Positions 31,701 through 41,984 of a stretch of 64,000 bases of DNA are shown piece after piece. The stretch comes from Sabellastarte sp. h YS-2021 (lineage: Eukaryota > Annelida > Polychaeta > Sabellida > Sabellidae). The stretch is taken from the NCBI GenBank assembly GCA_964017235.1, contig OZ024930.1:157108221-157172220 (forward strand), written 5' to 3'. Made by a program: the position numbers and the translations under genes. The notes below the pieces were generated by a model that had not been told where the DNA came from, did not search any database, and saw nothing but the letters and a program-made list of their open reading frames with translations. Numbering within the stretch: the first letter of the stretch is position 1; every line of letters begins with the position of its first letter.

Positions 31701-34700
31701 TCTATCTCGCAGGAGATAGAAGCAAATTTGTGTTTTTCCATTTTTAGCAAAGTAGCTAAGTAGCTATTACTCAGTCAGTTATATAGCTATTATCACTAAA
31801 AGCAATCCCAAGCAAGCTATCAACCTACGTAATGCTCATACTAAATATGGTAAAGACATGTCACATAGTTTTCCTTAAAATGCCCAGAAACAAAAGAAGT
31901 ACACAAAAGTAGCTAAGTAGCTATTACTCAGTTAGCTATAGAGCTATCTTCACCAAAAGCAATCCCATGCAAGCTATTAACCCAATAAACACCCATACCA
32001 AATTTGGTAAAGATAGGATAAATACTTTTCTTTCAAACGAGCGGAAACCAAGCGTCCGGATGCCGGACGGCGAAAAAAGCAAAAATAATATGTCGTATAA
32101 TTCAAGTGTACACTCTGCAGATACCCTGCGGGTTAAAAATTTCATCAAAATCGCTCTATCTGGAACCGTTTCCAAGATAAATGCGTTTTTGCGTTTTACT
32201 TAAAATTTCAAGATGGCTGCCAAAAATGGCGGGAAAGAGATTTTTGTGAAAAGTCGCCAGTAGACTTTACAGATAACATGTAGGTCATATATTTTGTCGA
32301 AATCACTCTATCTCGAATGATTTCCCAGATAAATGTGTTTTGCGTTTTACACAGAAATTCAAGATGGCCACCACAAAATGGCGAGAAAGTGATTTTTGAA
32401 AAAATGTCACCAGTACACTCTGCAGATAACTTGCGGTTCCAAAATTTCGTCGAAATCGCTCTATCTTGCACCGTTTCTGAGATAAATGCGCTTTTGCATT
32501 TTACACAGAAATTCAAGTGGCGGGAAAGTGATTCTTGCGAAAAGTCGCCAGTAGACTCTGCAGATACCCTGTGGTTCCAAAATTTCGTTGAAATTACTCT
32601 ATCTCGCACCATTTCCGAGATAAATGCGCTTTTGCATTTTACGCAGAAATAAAAGGAGATAGAAGCAAATTTGTGTTTTTGCATGTTTGGCAAAAATTCT
32701 AAAATTCAAAATGGCCGCCATTTTTGAAGAGAGTAAATTTTTTTTGAAAATTGCAAAGAGTAGTTTGAATATTGGCAAGAGTATATTATTTAAGATACCC
32801 TGTGGGTCGAAAAATTTGACGTAATCACTCTATCTCACATGCTTAAGGAGATAGAAGCAAATTTGTGTTTTTCCATTTTGGGCAAAAATTCAAAATGGCC
32901 GCCATTTTTGGGGAGAGGAAAGTTTTTTGAAAATTGCCAATAGTACATTGCTTAGATAGCCTGTGGGTCGAAAATTTCGACAAAATCGTTCTACCTCGCA
33001 CGGTTAGGGAGATAGAAGCAAATTTGTGTTTTTGCATTTTTGGCAAAAATTCGAAATTCAAAATGGCCACCATTTTGGGGGAGAGGAATATCTTTTTGAA
33101 AATTGGCAAGATTATATTTCTAACATACCCTGTGGGTTGAAAATTTCGACGAAATCGCTCTATCTCACATGTTTAAGGAGATAGAAGCAAATTTGTGTTT
33201 TTTCAGTTTTGGCAAAAATTCGAAAATTCAAAATGGCTGCCATTTTTGGGGAGAGGAAAATATTTTGAAAATTTTTGAAAAAACCCTGTGGGTTGAAATC
33301 GCAAATTTTTTTTGAATTTTGGCAAGAGTATATTATTCATATACCCTGTGGGTTGAAAATTTTATGTTTTTTTGCTATGTAGCTATTACTCAGGAGGTTA
33401 AAGCTATTACCATCAACAACAATACCAAGCAAGCAATTGACCCTATAAACCTTCACACCAAATTTTACAAAGATGAGTTAAATATGTTTTCTTTAAAAGA
33501 GTGAAAACAGAAATGCACTTCAGAGTAGGCTCAAAGTAGCAAAGCAGCTATTACTCAGATAGCTACAAAGCTATGATCGACCAAAAGCTATCCTGGCCAA
33601 ACTATTGACCCAATTATCCTTCATATAAATTTTTGTGAAGATAGAAAACATTGTTTCATCGAAATGTCCAGAAAAAAGTCAACTCAAAATAGCATAATAG
33701 CTATATAGCACAGTAGCTATTACTCAGTTAGCTGTAAAGGTATTATCATCAAAAGCAATCCCAAGCAAGCTACTGATCCAATAATCCTCCATCCCAAATT
33801 TTGTGAACATAGGTGAAATACTTTTCCTTTAAAATGCTTAAATTAAAAAAAAAGCTACTCAAAGTAGCTAAGTAGCTATTACTCAGTCAGTTATATAGCT
33901 ATTATCACTAAAAGCAATCCCAAGCAAGCTATTGACCTAACTATTGCCCATACCAAATTTGGTAAACATATGTCACATATTTTTCCTTAAAATGCCTGGA
34001 AACAAAAGAAGTACACAAAAGTAGCTCAGTAGCTATTACCCAGTTAGCTACAGAGCTATCTTCACCAAAAGCAATCCCATGCAAGCTATTAACCCAATAA
34101 ACACCCATACCAAGCTAGCATGATAGTAATTTTAGTCTTGTTTTGAAAACACACTGGTCGCCATATATATTTAATGTCAGATGGGGTTACCTTATTCAAA
34201 AGATCTTAATATATCTCCCTTTTTGTTACTCCTAGGCGTTAAGAATGTGAAAACAACTTTCAGGAAGTCATGGCCTGAGACTGTTTTCCAAATGCTGAAT
34301 TTGACCTTTGGTCCCTTTTTCAATGTGAAGTGTCATCTTACTACAAAGGCCTTATATCTCCCCATAGATCTCCATTATTACTGATCCTAAGGTGGGAGAT
34401 AAATACTGCGGCAGTAGTTTTGTTAGTTGGGAATTAATGTTAGCAATGTAAATATGTCACGGTTTACAGAGATGAATACTAAATGTACTCCAAATAAATC
34501 AGATTTGTAAATTAAATTTCTGTAAGGGTACCTGGTGGAAACCTCTTCAATGACCGGTTAACATCAAGAACCACTTGTTCATAATCTCTGTGAGAATGAA
34601 GAGCTTCAGTATCTGAAATGTATTGTTGTTCATGACATGAAAAAATATTTTAAATATTTGCAAAATATCTAAAAAGCAGAAAATGTATGCTATAATCACA

Positions 34701-34954
34701 ACATTATATATATATATTTTTTTGTAATCTGATATACATCAGTTAATGACTTAACTAGTTAACATAAATACCTGGTTTTGAAGGGATATTGGTAACATCA
34801 ACACCAAGCAACTTAGGCCATGCTTTAGTCCTGATATCATCTCGAATTAATCCACCCCTACTGATAGCTAACTGCATCAATGTTTCTAAATCACTTGGGT
34901 CAGAACACAGTGCTTTCTCAATATTCTTTATCTTTGCCTTTTTGGATGGTCCAT
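19499..34954 (-). CDS. TBC1D20: TBC1D20, Rab1 GTPase-activating protein, eight exons
   Basis: Minus-strand exons join in frame: 34954-34772, 34612-34532, 29982-29888, 29562-29471, 25262-25161, 22416-22275, 20591-20410, 19754-19499. Together they encode 377 residues; human TBC1D20 is 403, so only a short N-terminus is missing. The TBC domain shows VVLDVNRSLKRFPPG, whose Asp-x-x-Arg holds the arginine finger, and LHYYQGYHDI with the glutamine finger. LITWYGHVLNDVKHIIRLYDF and FIACHPLMPIYLAAA are strongly family-like. The last exon ends with a hydrophobic segment (VWTGAALFSAAAVTLINNY), fitting the known C-terminal ER membrane anchor. The protein stimulates GTP hydrolysis by Rab1 and controls ER-to-Golgi traffic. 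All phases agree. The intron after exon 29982-29888 has a GC donor. Introns are swollen by tandem arrays and mobile elements. Confidence 0.92.
20410..20591 (-). CDS. TBC1D20: TBC1D20 exon
   Basis: It encodes IVLHRENDILNCEPEMPFI, then HCLLSKIPDDLPFEQLI and IQAGDLFVHYPPRMLENEA. Donor GTATGT on the minus strand. The SKIPDDLP and AGDLFV blocks are characteristic of the family. Confidence 0.9.
20760..21640. repeat. Composite repeat, copy II
   Basis: It contains AGCATCAGAGATGCCC near 20812 (as at 12625), TTACAGCAATCCATGTATC near 21118, AGGTCA-rich tandem units from about 21190, and GACACCATGGGTGAAAACAG near 21600. It lies in a TBC1D20 intron and has the same layout as 12540-13965. Confidence 0.55.
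22170..22203. repeat. Short near-perfect hairpin
   Basis: TTTCATTGTA and TACAATGAAA flank a 4-base loop TTAC, with further pairing on either side. It is intronic in TBC1D20, about 70 bases after an exon. Confidence 0.5.
22275..22416 (-). CDS. TBC1D20: TBC1D20 exon
   Basis: Acceptor TATTTTTACAG, donor GTAAGT (minus strand). It encodes AEVGTMFCLPWLITWYGHVL, NDVKHIIRLYDFFIACHPL and MPIYLAAA, the best-conserved part of the TBC domain. Confidence 0.92.
22520..24480. repeat. Tandem array, about 150-165-bp units, in a TBC1D20 intron
   Basis: Diverged units carry CAATAGTTTTCAAGTTACAA, TGATTTACTCAACAGTGAGAA, AGCTATTGCTCAGCTATGCA and GAGCTACAGGTCTGCAA in fixed order. A block of about 200 bp near 22630 (AGAAAATACACCTTGAATTT) recurs near 23767, so the array includes a larger internal duplication. 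The same family forms 35300-38350 and 39950-40870. Confidence 0.75.
24481..24865. repeat. Right-end segment of the about 155-bp array family
   Basis: GTGGGGGTACCTCACTTGTA (24668), the block around TTTTTCATCCTCGATAG and CAGACGCGGCGCCGCAGAG, ending at the inverted pair GTCAGCTGAC TAACAA GTCAGCTGAC near 24845-24870. The same block follows the arrays at 37738-37965 and, more diverged, 40990-41240. Confidence 0.65.
25161..25262 (-). CDS. TBC1D20: TBC1D20 exon
   Basis: Acceptor TTTGGTTCCAG. It encodes DFMYENMDKTSSMLHYLYPL and IDKASHKLHNFMIK. The phases (one base in, two bases out) match both neighbours. Confidence 0.9.
25263..26143. other. TBC1D20 intron, nothing recognised
   Basis: AT-rich intron sequence without a recognisable element. 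Confidence 0.4.
26144..29381. mobile_element. 3.2-kb inverted-repeat element with about 345-bp tandem core
   Basis: The ends are ATATCCCCAGAC (26144-26155) and GTCTGGGGATAT (29370-29381), exact reverse complements. The core from about 27480 to 29000 holds diverged units of about 340-360 bp with ACTTACCATTTCCAAGTTAC and CTCATACACAGGTTAAATGT. A GC-rich CGGCGGCGGCGGCG stretch near 29320 precedes the right end, which itself can fold into a hairpin. No protein is encoded. A 126-bp tandem duplication lies at about 26340-26580. Confidence 0.55.
26740..26945. other. C-rich and G-rich tracts facing each other
   Basis: CCACCTCCCACCCCCACCCC at about 26751 is followed by GGTGGGTGGGGGGAATCCGG near 26903 with further G runs. 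The G-rich strand has four runs of three or more G within 30 bases, a possible G-quadruplex. Confidence 0.4.
29471..29562 (-). CDS. TBC1D20: TBC1D20 exon
   Basis: It encodes GYHDIVVTFLLVVGEDITFS and LMNELSIKHL, following HYYQ from the upstream exon. Acceptor TTTTTGTTCATCAG on the minus strand, donor GTAACA. Confidence 0.9.
29888..29982 (-). CDS. TBC1D20: TBC1D20 exon with GC donor
   Basis: It encodes GMEEEVRLSMQDQLVDCIMR and VLVARPELHYYQ, the last residue being the glutamine finger of the YxQ motif. The exon ends CAG before GCATGT. The join to GYHDI restores the invariant LHYYQGYHDI, supporting this GC donor. Confidence 0.85.
30107..31007. repeat. Two about 230-bp direct copies separated by related satellite units
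   Basis: 30107-30345 and 30770-31007 share CAGGATAGCATAGAA, ACACATTATCATGTGTAATG, TCCACCCCATGAAC and AAATATTTATTAGTATACAT. Between them are diverged units with GAGATAAATGACATTTTCAA, related to the 169-bp satellite that follows. Confidence 0.65.
31008..33370. repeat. 169-bp satellite array and diverged variants
   Basis: Units carry CGACGAAATCGCTCTATCTC, GGAGATAGAAGCAAATTTGT, AAAATGGCCGCCATTTTTGG and AGATACCCTGTGGGT. Regular units lie at 31008-31750 and 32690-33370, with more diverged units at 32100-32690. It lies in a TBC1D20 intron, and the same unit appears reverse-complemented from 61914. Confidence 0.85.
31750..32100. repeat. Satellite-flanking block with AGCTATTACTCAG units
   Basis: Two copies of AAGTAGCTATTACTCAGT, then AAAGCAATCCCA and a segment with CCGGATGCCGGACGGCGAAA at about 32056. 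The latter recurs inverted near 61533-61565 beside the second satellite array, so the flank and the satellite travel together. Confidence 0.6.
33371..34120. repeat. Tandem AGCTATTACTCAG-type units, about 165-175 bp
   Basis: About five units contain AGTAGCTATTACTCAGTTAG, AAAAGCAATCCCAAGCAAGC and CATACCAAATTTGG. The sequence differs from the 169-bp satellite but the two are interspersed. Confidence 0.6.
34121..34531. other. TBC1D20 intron, nothing recognised
   Basis: No element or exon was seen between the repeat block and the exon at 34532. Confidence 0.4.
34532..34612 (-). CDS. TBC1D20: TBC1D20 exon with arginine finger
   Basis: It encodes TEALHSHRDYEQVVLDVNR then SLKRFPPG. Asp-Val-Asn-Arg fits the IxxDxxR arginine-finger motif of TBC domains. 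Acceptor ACATTTCAG, donor GTACCC. Confidence 0.9.
34772..34954 (-). CDS. TBC1D20: TBC1D20 exon, start of TBC domain
   Basis: It encodes GPSKKAKIKNIEKALCSDPS, DLETLMQLAISRGGLIRDDI and RTKAWPKLLGVDVTNIPSK. The AISxGGL and WPKLL blocks are typical of TBC1D20. Acceptor TTTTTCTTTCAG, donor GTATTT. Its first codon is completed by one base from an upstream exon. Confidence 0.92.
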
Positions 34955-34964
34955 CTGAAAGAAA

Positions 34965-35740
34965 AACAAGAAGTCAGTGCCCATGAATGGGCTCTATGTC
35001 AGCTGAACTTTGTGTTTTGAGCTTTAGAGTATAAGTGAAAGTAGAAAGGACACACAAGTTGTGCACTGCAAACGGTATTCAAAAAGTTAAGTACAAAGTT
35101 AACTGTTAAGTTGCTTCCTAAGAAGCTACTGAGGACCTGGTTGTTCAAGATATATGCACTTTACTCAACCATAATCATAAACAAGCAATCAGTGCCGTGA
35201 ACAGGCTCTGTGTCAGCTGATTCTGTGTTTTGAGTTTCAGAGTAAAAGTGAAAGAAGGTCACAAAGGTTGTGCCCTGCAAATGGTATTCAGAAGTAAAGT
35301 TAGCTGTTAAGGTGTAAAATGTAGGTGGAAAACATATTTCCAAAAAATACTGTAAATGCAATAGTTTTCAAGTTACAAGTGATTTAATCAACAGTGATAA
35401 TCTCCAATTAGCTTTTGCTCAGCTATGTACTGAGGACTTGGTTGTTCAAGATATATGCACTTTACTCAATCATAATCATAAACAAGCAATCAGTGCCCGT
35501 GAACAGGCTCTGTGTCAGCTGATTCTGTGTTTTGAGTTTCAGAGTAAAAGTGAAAGAAGGTCACAAAGGTTGTGCCCTGCAAATGGTATTCAGAAGTAAA
35601 GTTAGCTGTTAAGGTGTAAAAAGTAGGTGAAAAACATATTTCCACAAAATACTGTAAATGCAATAGTTTTCAAGTTACAAGTGATTTAATCAACAGTGAT
35701 AATCTCCAATTAGCTTTTGCTCAGCTATGTACTGAGCTAC
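34965..35740. repeat. Three direct copies of an about 300-bp block
   Basis: 35151 and 35452 begin near-identical copies (TATATGCACTTTACTCAA, then AGGCTCTGTGTCAGCTGATT and GTGCCCTGCAAATGGTATTC) 301 bp apart. A more diverged third copy starts at about 34965, ten bases from the splice acceptor of the TBC1D20 exon. Confidence 0.7.
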
Positions 35741-38352
35741 AGATCTGCAATTATACTATGTTATAGCTGAGCGAAAAGTAGTTGAATCACAGATTTAAAC
35801 AAAATACTATAAATGAACTAGTTTTCAAGATACAAATGATTTACTCAACAGTGAGAACCTCAAAGTAGCTATTGCTCATCAATGCAATGAGCTACAGGTC
35901 TGAAACTTTACTATGTTATAGCTGTTCACAAAGTAGCTGAATAACATATTTCAAGGAAATTCTCTAAGTGCAATAGTTTTCAAGTTACAATTGATTTACT
36001 CAACACTGAAAACCTGGAAGTAGCTACTGCTCATGTATGCAATGAGCTGCAGGTCAGCAACTTTACTATGTTATAGCTGATCCCAAAGCAGGTAAACAAC
36101 ACATTTAAAAAATACTGTAAATGCAATAGGTTCAAGTTACTACTCATCTACTCAACCATGACAATCTGAAAGTAGCAATTGCTGAACTATGCTATGAGCT
36201 ACAGGTATACAATTTCATTTTGTTATAACTGACTGAAAAGTAGATGAATAACACATTTACACAAAATATTGTAGATGCAATAGTTTTCAAGTTACAACTG
36301 ATTTACTGAACAGTGAGAACCTGGAAGTAGCTATTGTTTAGCTTTGCAATTAGCTACATGTCTGCAATTTTACTATGTTATGGCAGATCCAAAAGTAGAT
36401 TAATAACATATTTAAAGAAAATTCTCTAAATGCAATACTTTTCAAGTTACAAGTGATTCACACAACAGTGATAACCGGAAAATAGCTATGCAATGAGCTA
36501 CAGGCCTGCAATTCCACTATGTTATAGCTGACTGAAAAGTACATGAATAACATATTTAAACAAAATAAGGTAAATGCAATAGTTTTCAAGTTACAACTGA
36601 TTTACTCAACAGTGAGAACCTCAAAGTAGCTATTGCTCAGCTATGCTATGAGCTACAGGTCTCCAACTTTAGTAAGTTATAGATGACCCAAAAGAAGATG
36701 AATAACATTTTTCAAAGAAATTCTCTAAATACAATAGTTTTCAAGTTATAACTGATTTACTGAACAGTGAAACCTAAAAATAGCTACTGCACAGCTATGC
36801 AATGAGCTATAGATCTACACTTTTACTATGTTATAGCTGACCCAAAAGTACATTAATAACATATTCAAACAAAATACTCTAAATGCCATAGTTTTCTAGT
36901 TACAACTGATTTACTCAACAGTGATAACCTCAAAGTAGCTATTGCTCAGCTATGCTGGGAGCTACAGGTCTACAATTTCAATATCTTATAGCCTATCCAA
37001 GAGTAAGTGAATAGCATATTAAAACAAACTTCTCTAAATGCAATAATTTTTGAGTTAAATCTGATTTACTTAACAGTGAGAACCTGAAAGAAGCTATTGC
37101 TCAGCTATGCAATGAGCTATAGGTCTGTAGTTTTGCTATGTTATAGCTGACCCAAAACTAGGTACATAACATATTTAAAGAAAATACTGTAAAAACAATA
37201 GTTTCAAGTTACAACTAATTTACTCAACAGTGATACCCTTAAAGTAGCTATTACTCAGCTATGCAATGATCTACATGTCTGAAATTTTACTATGTTATAG
37301 CTGACCCCAAAGTGGCTGAATAACATAATTTATACAAAATTCTCTAACTGCAATAGTTTTCAAGTTACAAGTGATTTTACTCATTATGGAAGGTACTGAA
37401 AAGTAAGAAACTAGCTATTACTCACTTAGCTACAGAGATAGACACCCAATTTACACACCATGTTGTAGCTATAGAAAAAGTAGCTGAATAACATATTTTT
37501 ACAAAATGCTCTCAATGCAATACTTTTCAAGTGATAAGTGATTTAGTGCATGATTTTATTAATTTTAAGGCATTAAACCTTATTTTAAAAATTCATAAAA
37601 AAATTAAGAAAGATCCAGGCCTCATACTCATACAAGGGAATCTACTTGTGGCCTAGCACATATATGCAAGATATGAGAGAAATCCCTGCAATAGTCATTG
37701 AGAAAATTTTGATAAAGTGTTGAAATATTCACACTTTTGGTGGGGGTACCTCACTTGTAATGGCCCTAGCAAACAGACAAACAGACAGATTTGCATGTCT
37801 CGAACAATTTTTTATCCTCGATAGTTAAGGTATCTTTAAAAAAAAACCAGCATGTCAATGGGCCTTGTAGTTTTGGAGAAGTTGTTCACGTGGACGCGGA
37901 AGTGGACGCCCACGCCACAGAGTGACGGCATAATGTCCGCTGACTGACAAATCAGCTGACAGAAAAAGTACCCATTACACTTATATACTGAGCAACAAGT
38001 TTAAAACTTCAATATGTTATTGTTAATCAAAAAGTAGATGAACAACGCCTTCCAAAGAAATTGCGTAGCTGCAATACTTTTGAAGATACAAGCCACAGTC
38101 CTTAGGTAATCTGCCAAAAAGTGTGAAAGTAGATTATACTCACTTCACTATGGAGATAGAGTTCCAAACTTCTGACCATGCTGTAGCTATGGAAAAAAAT
38201 AGCTGATATATGTATTTCAGCAAAATGCTCGAAATGCAACAGTCTTCAAGTTACAAGTTATTTGACTCAATATGGAAAGTACTGAAAGTCAGAAAGTAGC
38301 TATTACTCACTCAACTATTGGGACAGACTCCACAGTTACTCACCATGTTCTA
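35741..38352. repeat. Tandem array, about 155-bp units, second locus
   Basis: More than twelve units with GCAATAGTTTTCAAGTTACA, TGATTTACTCAACAGTGA, AGCTATTGCTCAGCTATG and TTACTATGTTATAGCTGA. At 37738-37965 the right-end segment (GTACCTCACTTGTAATGG, ATCCTCGATAG, CAGCTGACAG) appears, followed by more diverged units. Confidence 0.75.
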
Positions 38353-39950
38353 TCTAATCTAAATCCAATCTACTGCTTTGCAGGTGCAATATCTTCCCAC
38401 TAAGGGGAACTCAGTGCGCTAGTTAACAAAAATCATTTTTAATAAGGAGGGTCGAGGGGCATTCAAGGTCAGTATTCCAGAGTTGTGGGTGAGACAGAGA
38501 GGGACAGAGACTAAGTTGGGAAACTAGAATTGAAAAGGTGGGTTTTGAAGCATTTCCTGAAAGATGTGACAGAGGGACTGTTTCTTATTTGGAAATGGAA
38601 AGAGTTCCAAAGAACTGGGACGTAGTGACTAAAAGAATTAGAGAAGTGTTTAATTGATTTATGAACTCTACGGTCAATAGTGGGGGTATGAAGGAACTTG
38701 AGTTTAGGGGTACTACGCCTAGTATTTCTGGAAGAAGTGTAGGGGTGAATTAATTCTCTTAGGTAAACAGGTTGACCTTGGTTGAGGATTTTGTATGTAA
38801 TGAGGCCTATTTTGAATTGTAAACTGTACCTGACTGGAAGCCAATGGAGTTTTTTCAGTTGAGGGGTGATGTGAGAAAATTTTGAGGAACGGGTGACAAG
38901 CCTATAGAGTGAGTTTTGCACTAGCTGCAATCTCCTTAACTCAAAATCAGTGAGTGATAAGAACAGGGAATTGCAGTAGTCCAATCTACTGCTCACCAAA
39001 GCATTTGCTAGAAGAACTGATGTTTTAAGGTCTAGAAGGGGGCAAATTCTGTTGAGGTCTCTCGTATGAACTCTAGTGGACTTTATGACTCATGACACAT
39101 GGTCAGAGAAGGTGAAATTGGAATCAAACACCACTCCGAGATTCTTGACACTTTGCGCTGGTGAGACCTGATTACCAAGAATATTGATTGGATAGTGAGG
39201 TAGGAGTTGTTTACGGTTGTTTTTCGAACCTATCAAAATGAACTCGGTTTTGTCAGGGTTGAGGTTAAAATTTATTTGTGAACATTAAATTTTGGATGTC
39301 GTTTAGGCAATTCTTTAGTTTTTGTAGAGTGAGAGAAATTTGCTGGAGAGAGTGCAATGTATAACTGGGTGTCATCGGCATAGAAATGGTAATTAATACT
39401 ACTGTGAGAGTGAATGATTGAGCTGATTGGGTTAGTGTAGAGAGAAAAAAAGAATTGGACCAAGAACGGAGCCCTGGGGGACCCCATACTGGAGGGCAAC
39501 AGGATGTGAGAGTGTGCTGCCTACCTTGACCGAGTGTGTCCTTCCCGACAGGTATGATTTGAACCAGCTGAGTGCCAGTTCACAGATTCCATAGTAACCA
39601 TTAAGTCTGTCCAGGATAATGGTATGGTCAATGGGATCGAACACGGCGGAGAGATCTAGAAGGGTAAGGGCTGTAACAGACCCTTTGGCCATATTGAGAA
39701 GAATATCATTATGAATATTAATGAGGGCACTTTCAGTAGAATGGTGTTTTCTATAAGCCAATTGGAAGGCAGTTATCAGACCGGCTTCATCAAGGTGAGT
39801 TTGTAGCTGGGCTGCTACTACCCTTTCAAGTATCTTTGAAATAAAGTTTAGATTGGAGACAGGCCTGTAGTTTTTGAAAACTTCTTTGTCTAAGGATGAT
39901 TTTTTGAGGATTGGAGTTACATGGGCCTGCTTAAAAAAACTAGGACACTT
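38353..39950 (-). mobile_element. CR1/L2-type LINE, 5'-truncated, minus strand
   Basis: Reverse transcriptase text runs from about 39935 down to 38511: [76 protein letters not shown], then LDYCNSLF, LHWLPVRYSLQFKI and SFRKCFKTHLF with a stop at 38511. The catalytic YADD is intact. At least two frameshifts lie near 39272 and 39440. The 5' half including the endonuclease is absent. It is inserted in the about 155-bp repeat array (flanking text CACCATGTTCTA and CACTTACCTTGTTCTA). Confidence 0.8.
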
Positions 39951-41240
39951 ACCTTGTTCTAGCTATGGAAAAAATAGCTAAACAACATATTTTAACTAAA
40001 TGCTCTAAGTTCAATACTTTTCAAGTAACAAGTGATTCACTCAACAATGAGAACCTCAAAATAGCTATTGTTCAGCTAAGTATGCAATGAGCTAGTAGTC
40101 TGTAATTATACTATAGTATAGCTGACCCAAAGATATGTGAAGAACATACATGTATCCTAAAATACTGTAAATGCAACAGTTTTCAAGTTACATGTGATAC
40201 AAGTCACTCACTCAACAGTAAGAACCTGAGTAGCTATTCCTCAGCTATGCAATGAGCTACAGGTCTGAAAATTTACTATGTTATAGCTGACCCAAAAGTA
40301 GGTGAACAACATTTTCAAACAAAATATATCCTAAATGCAAGAGTTTTCAAGCTATTGATCAGCTATCCAATGAGCTACAGCTGTTCAATTTTACTATGTT
40401 ATGCTGACCCACAGGTAGGTCAATAATATATTCAAACAAAAAAAATCTAAATGCAATAGTTTTCAATTTACAAGTCATTTACTCAACACTGAGAACCTGA
40501 AAGTAGCTATTGCTCAGCTATCCAATGAGCTACAGGTCTGCAATTTTACTATATTATAGCTGATCCAAAAGTAGGTAAATAACATATTTCACAAATACTC
40601 TAAATGCAATAGGTAAATAACATATTTCACAAATACTCTAAATGCAATAGGTTTTAATTTACAAGTGATTTTACTCATTATGAAAGGTATTGAAAAGTCA
40701 GAACGTAGCTATTCCTCACTTAGCTATTGGGACAGACCATGTTGTAGCTAAAAAGGTAAGCTGAACATAATTTAACGAAACTCTCTAAATGCACTACTTT
40801 TCAAGTTATAAGTGATTTAGTGAATGATTTCATGAATTTTAATGCATTAAAAGTTATTTTAAAAATAATCAAGAAAGATCCAGGCCTAATACTCACAAGA
40901 TAATTTACTTCAGGCTTACTACATGTATGCAAGAGACAAATCCCTTCAATAGTCAATGAGAAAATCGTGATAAAGTTTTGAAATTTGCAGACTTTGGGTG
41001 GGGGTAACGGCTTTGGGTGACTTGTAACAGCTCTAGGGAACAGACAGATCTACATGCCCTAAACAATTTTTCATCCTTGATGCATGCCCTAAACAAGTTT
41101 TTTTATCCTTGATGGATAAGGTATCTTTTAAAACAAACAGCATATCTCTAGGCCTTGTACTTTTGGAAAAGAAGTTGCTCGCATAGATACCGCAGAGCGA
41201 TGCCATAATATTACCTGACCAACAAGTCAGACAACAACAA
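39951..41240. repeat. Continuation of the about 155-bp array beyond the LINE, with right end
   Basis: Units as at 35.7-38.3 kb run to about 40870. The right-end segment (GGGTGGGGGTAAC, TTTTTCATCCTTGATG, ACAAGTCAGACAACA) follows at 40990-41235. Confidence 0.65.
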
Positions 41241-41905
41241 AAATTGCATTGGAGATGGTTTTCAACACCATGAGACAGTGTGACATGATGCAAACAGTAT
41301 GACATGACATCGCAAACCTACATTCCCTAACCAATGACCCTACCAAGTATCAACGCCTATATCTTACAGTTCTGAAATATAGCCCGGACAAGATTAAAAA
41401 GGTCAAGGTCAATACCGCAAACTCTAATGTCAAAACAAGGTCACATTATGACATTGCATAACTAAACCAATGTCCCTACAAAGTATCAACTTCCTACACC
41501 TCACGATTTCTGATATATAACCCAGACAAGATTATCAAACTCAAGGTCACACCAGGGCATTGCACAAGTACATCCCCTAACCAATGTTCCTACCATGTAT
41601 CAACTTCCTACACCTACAGTTTCTAAGATTTTAAAGGTCAATGTCAATACAGCAAGGTCAAAGTCAAATCAAGGTCATATTATGACATTGGACACCTACA
41701 CCGATGTCCCCAGCAAGTATCAACTTCCTTCACCTCCAGTTTCTGTAATATAGCCCGGATAAGATTTTCAAACTCATGGCGACAAAGACAAGATCAAATC
41801 AAGGTCTCACCATGATGCTGCACACCTACACCGACAACCAATATCCATACCAAGTATATACTTACTACACCTTACGGGTTCTGAGGTACAGTCTGGATTA
41901 ACTTT
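41241..41905. repeat. Composite repeat, copy III, AGGTCA-rich units
   Basis: GGTTTTCAACACCATGAGAC at 41258 matches copy I near 12663. Four or five units of about 120-150 bp follow with ACCAATGTCCC, AAGTATCAACTTCCTACACC and AGGTCAATACAGCAAGGTCA-type text. Confidence 0.6.
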
Positions 41906-41984
41906 CTGCTGCTGCCTTCAATTTCAATGATAAACTAGACCTAGCGCATCGGAGAACCGATGCAAATTGTATCCACCGTAAAGA

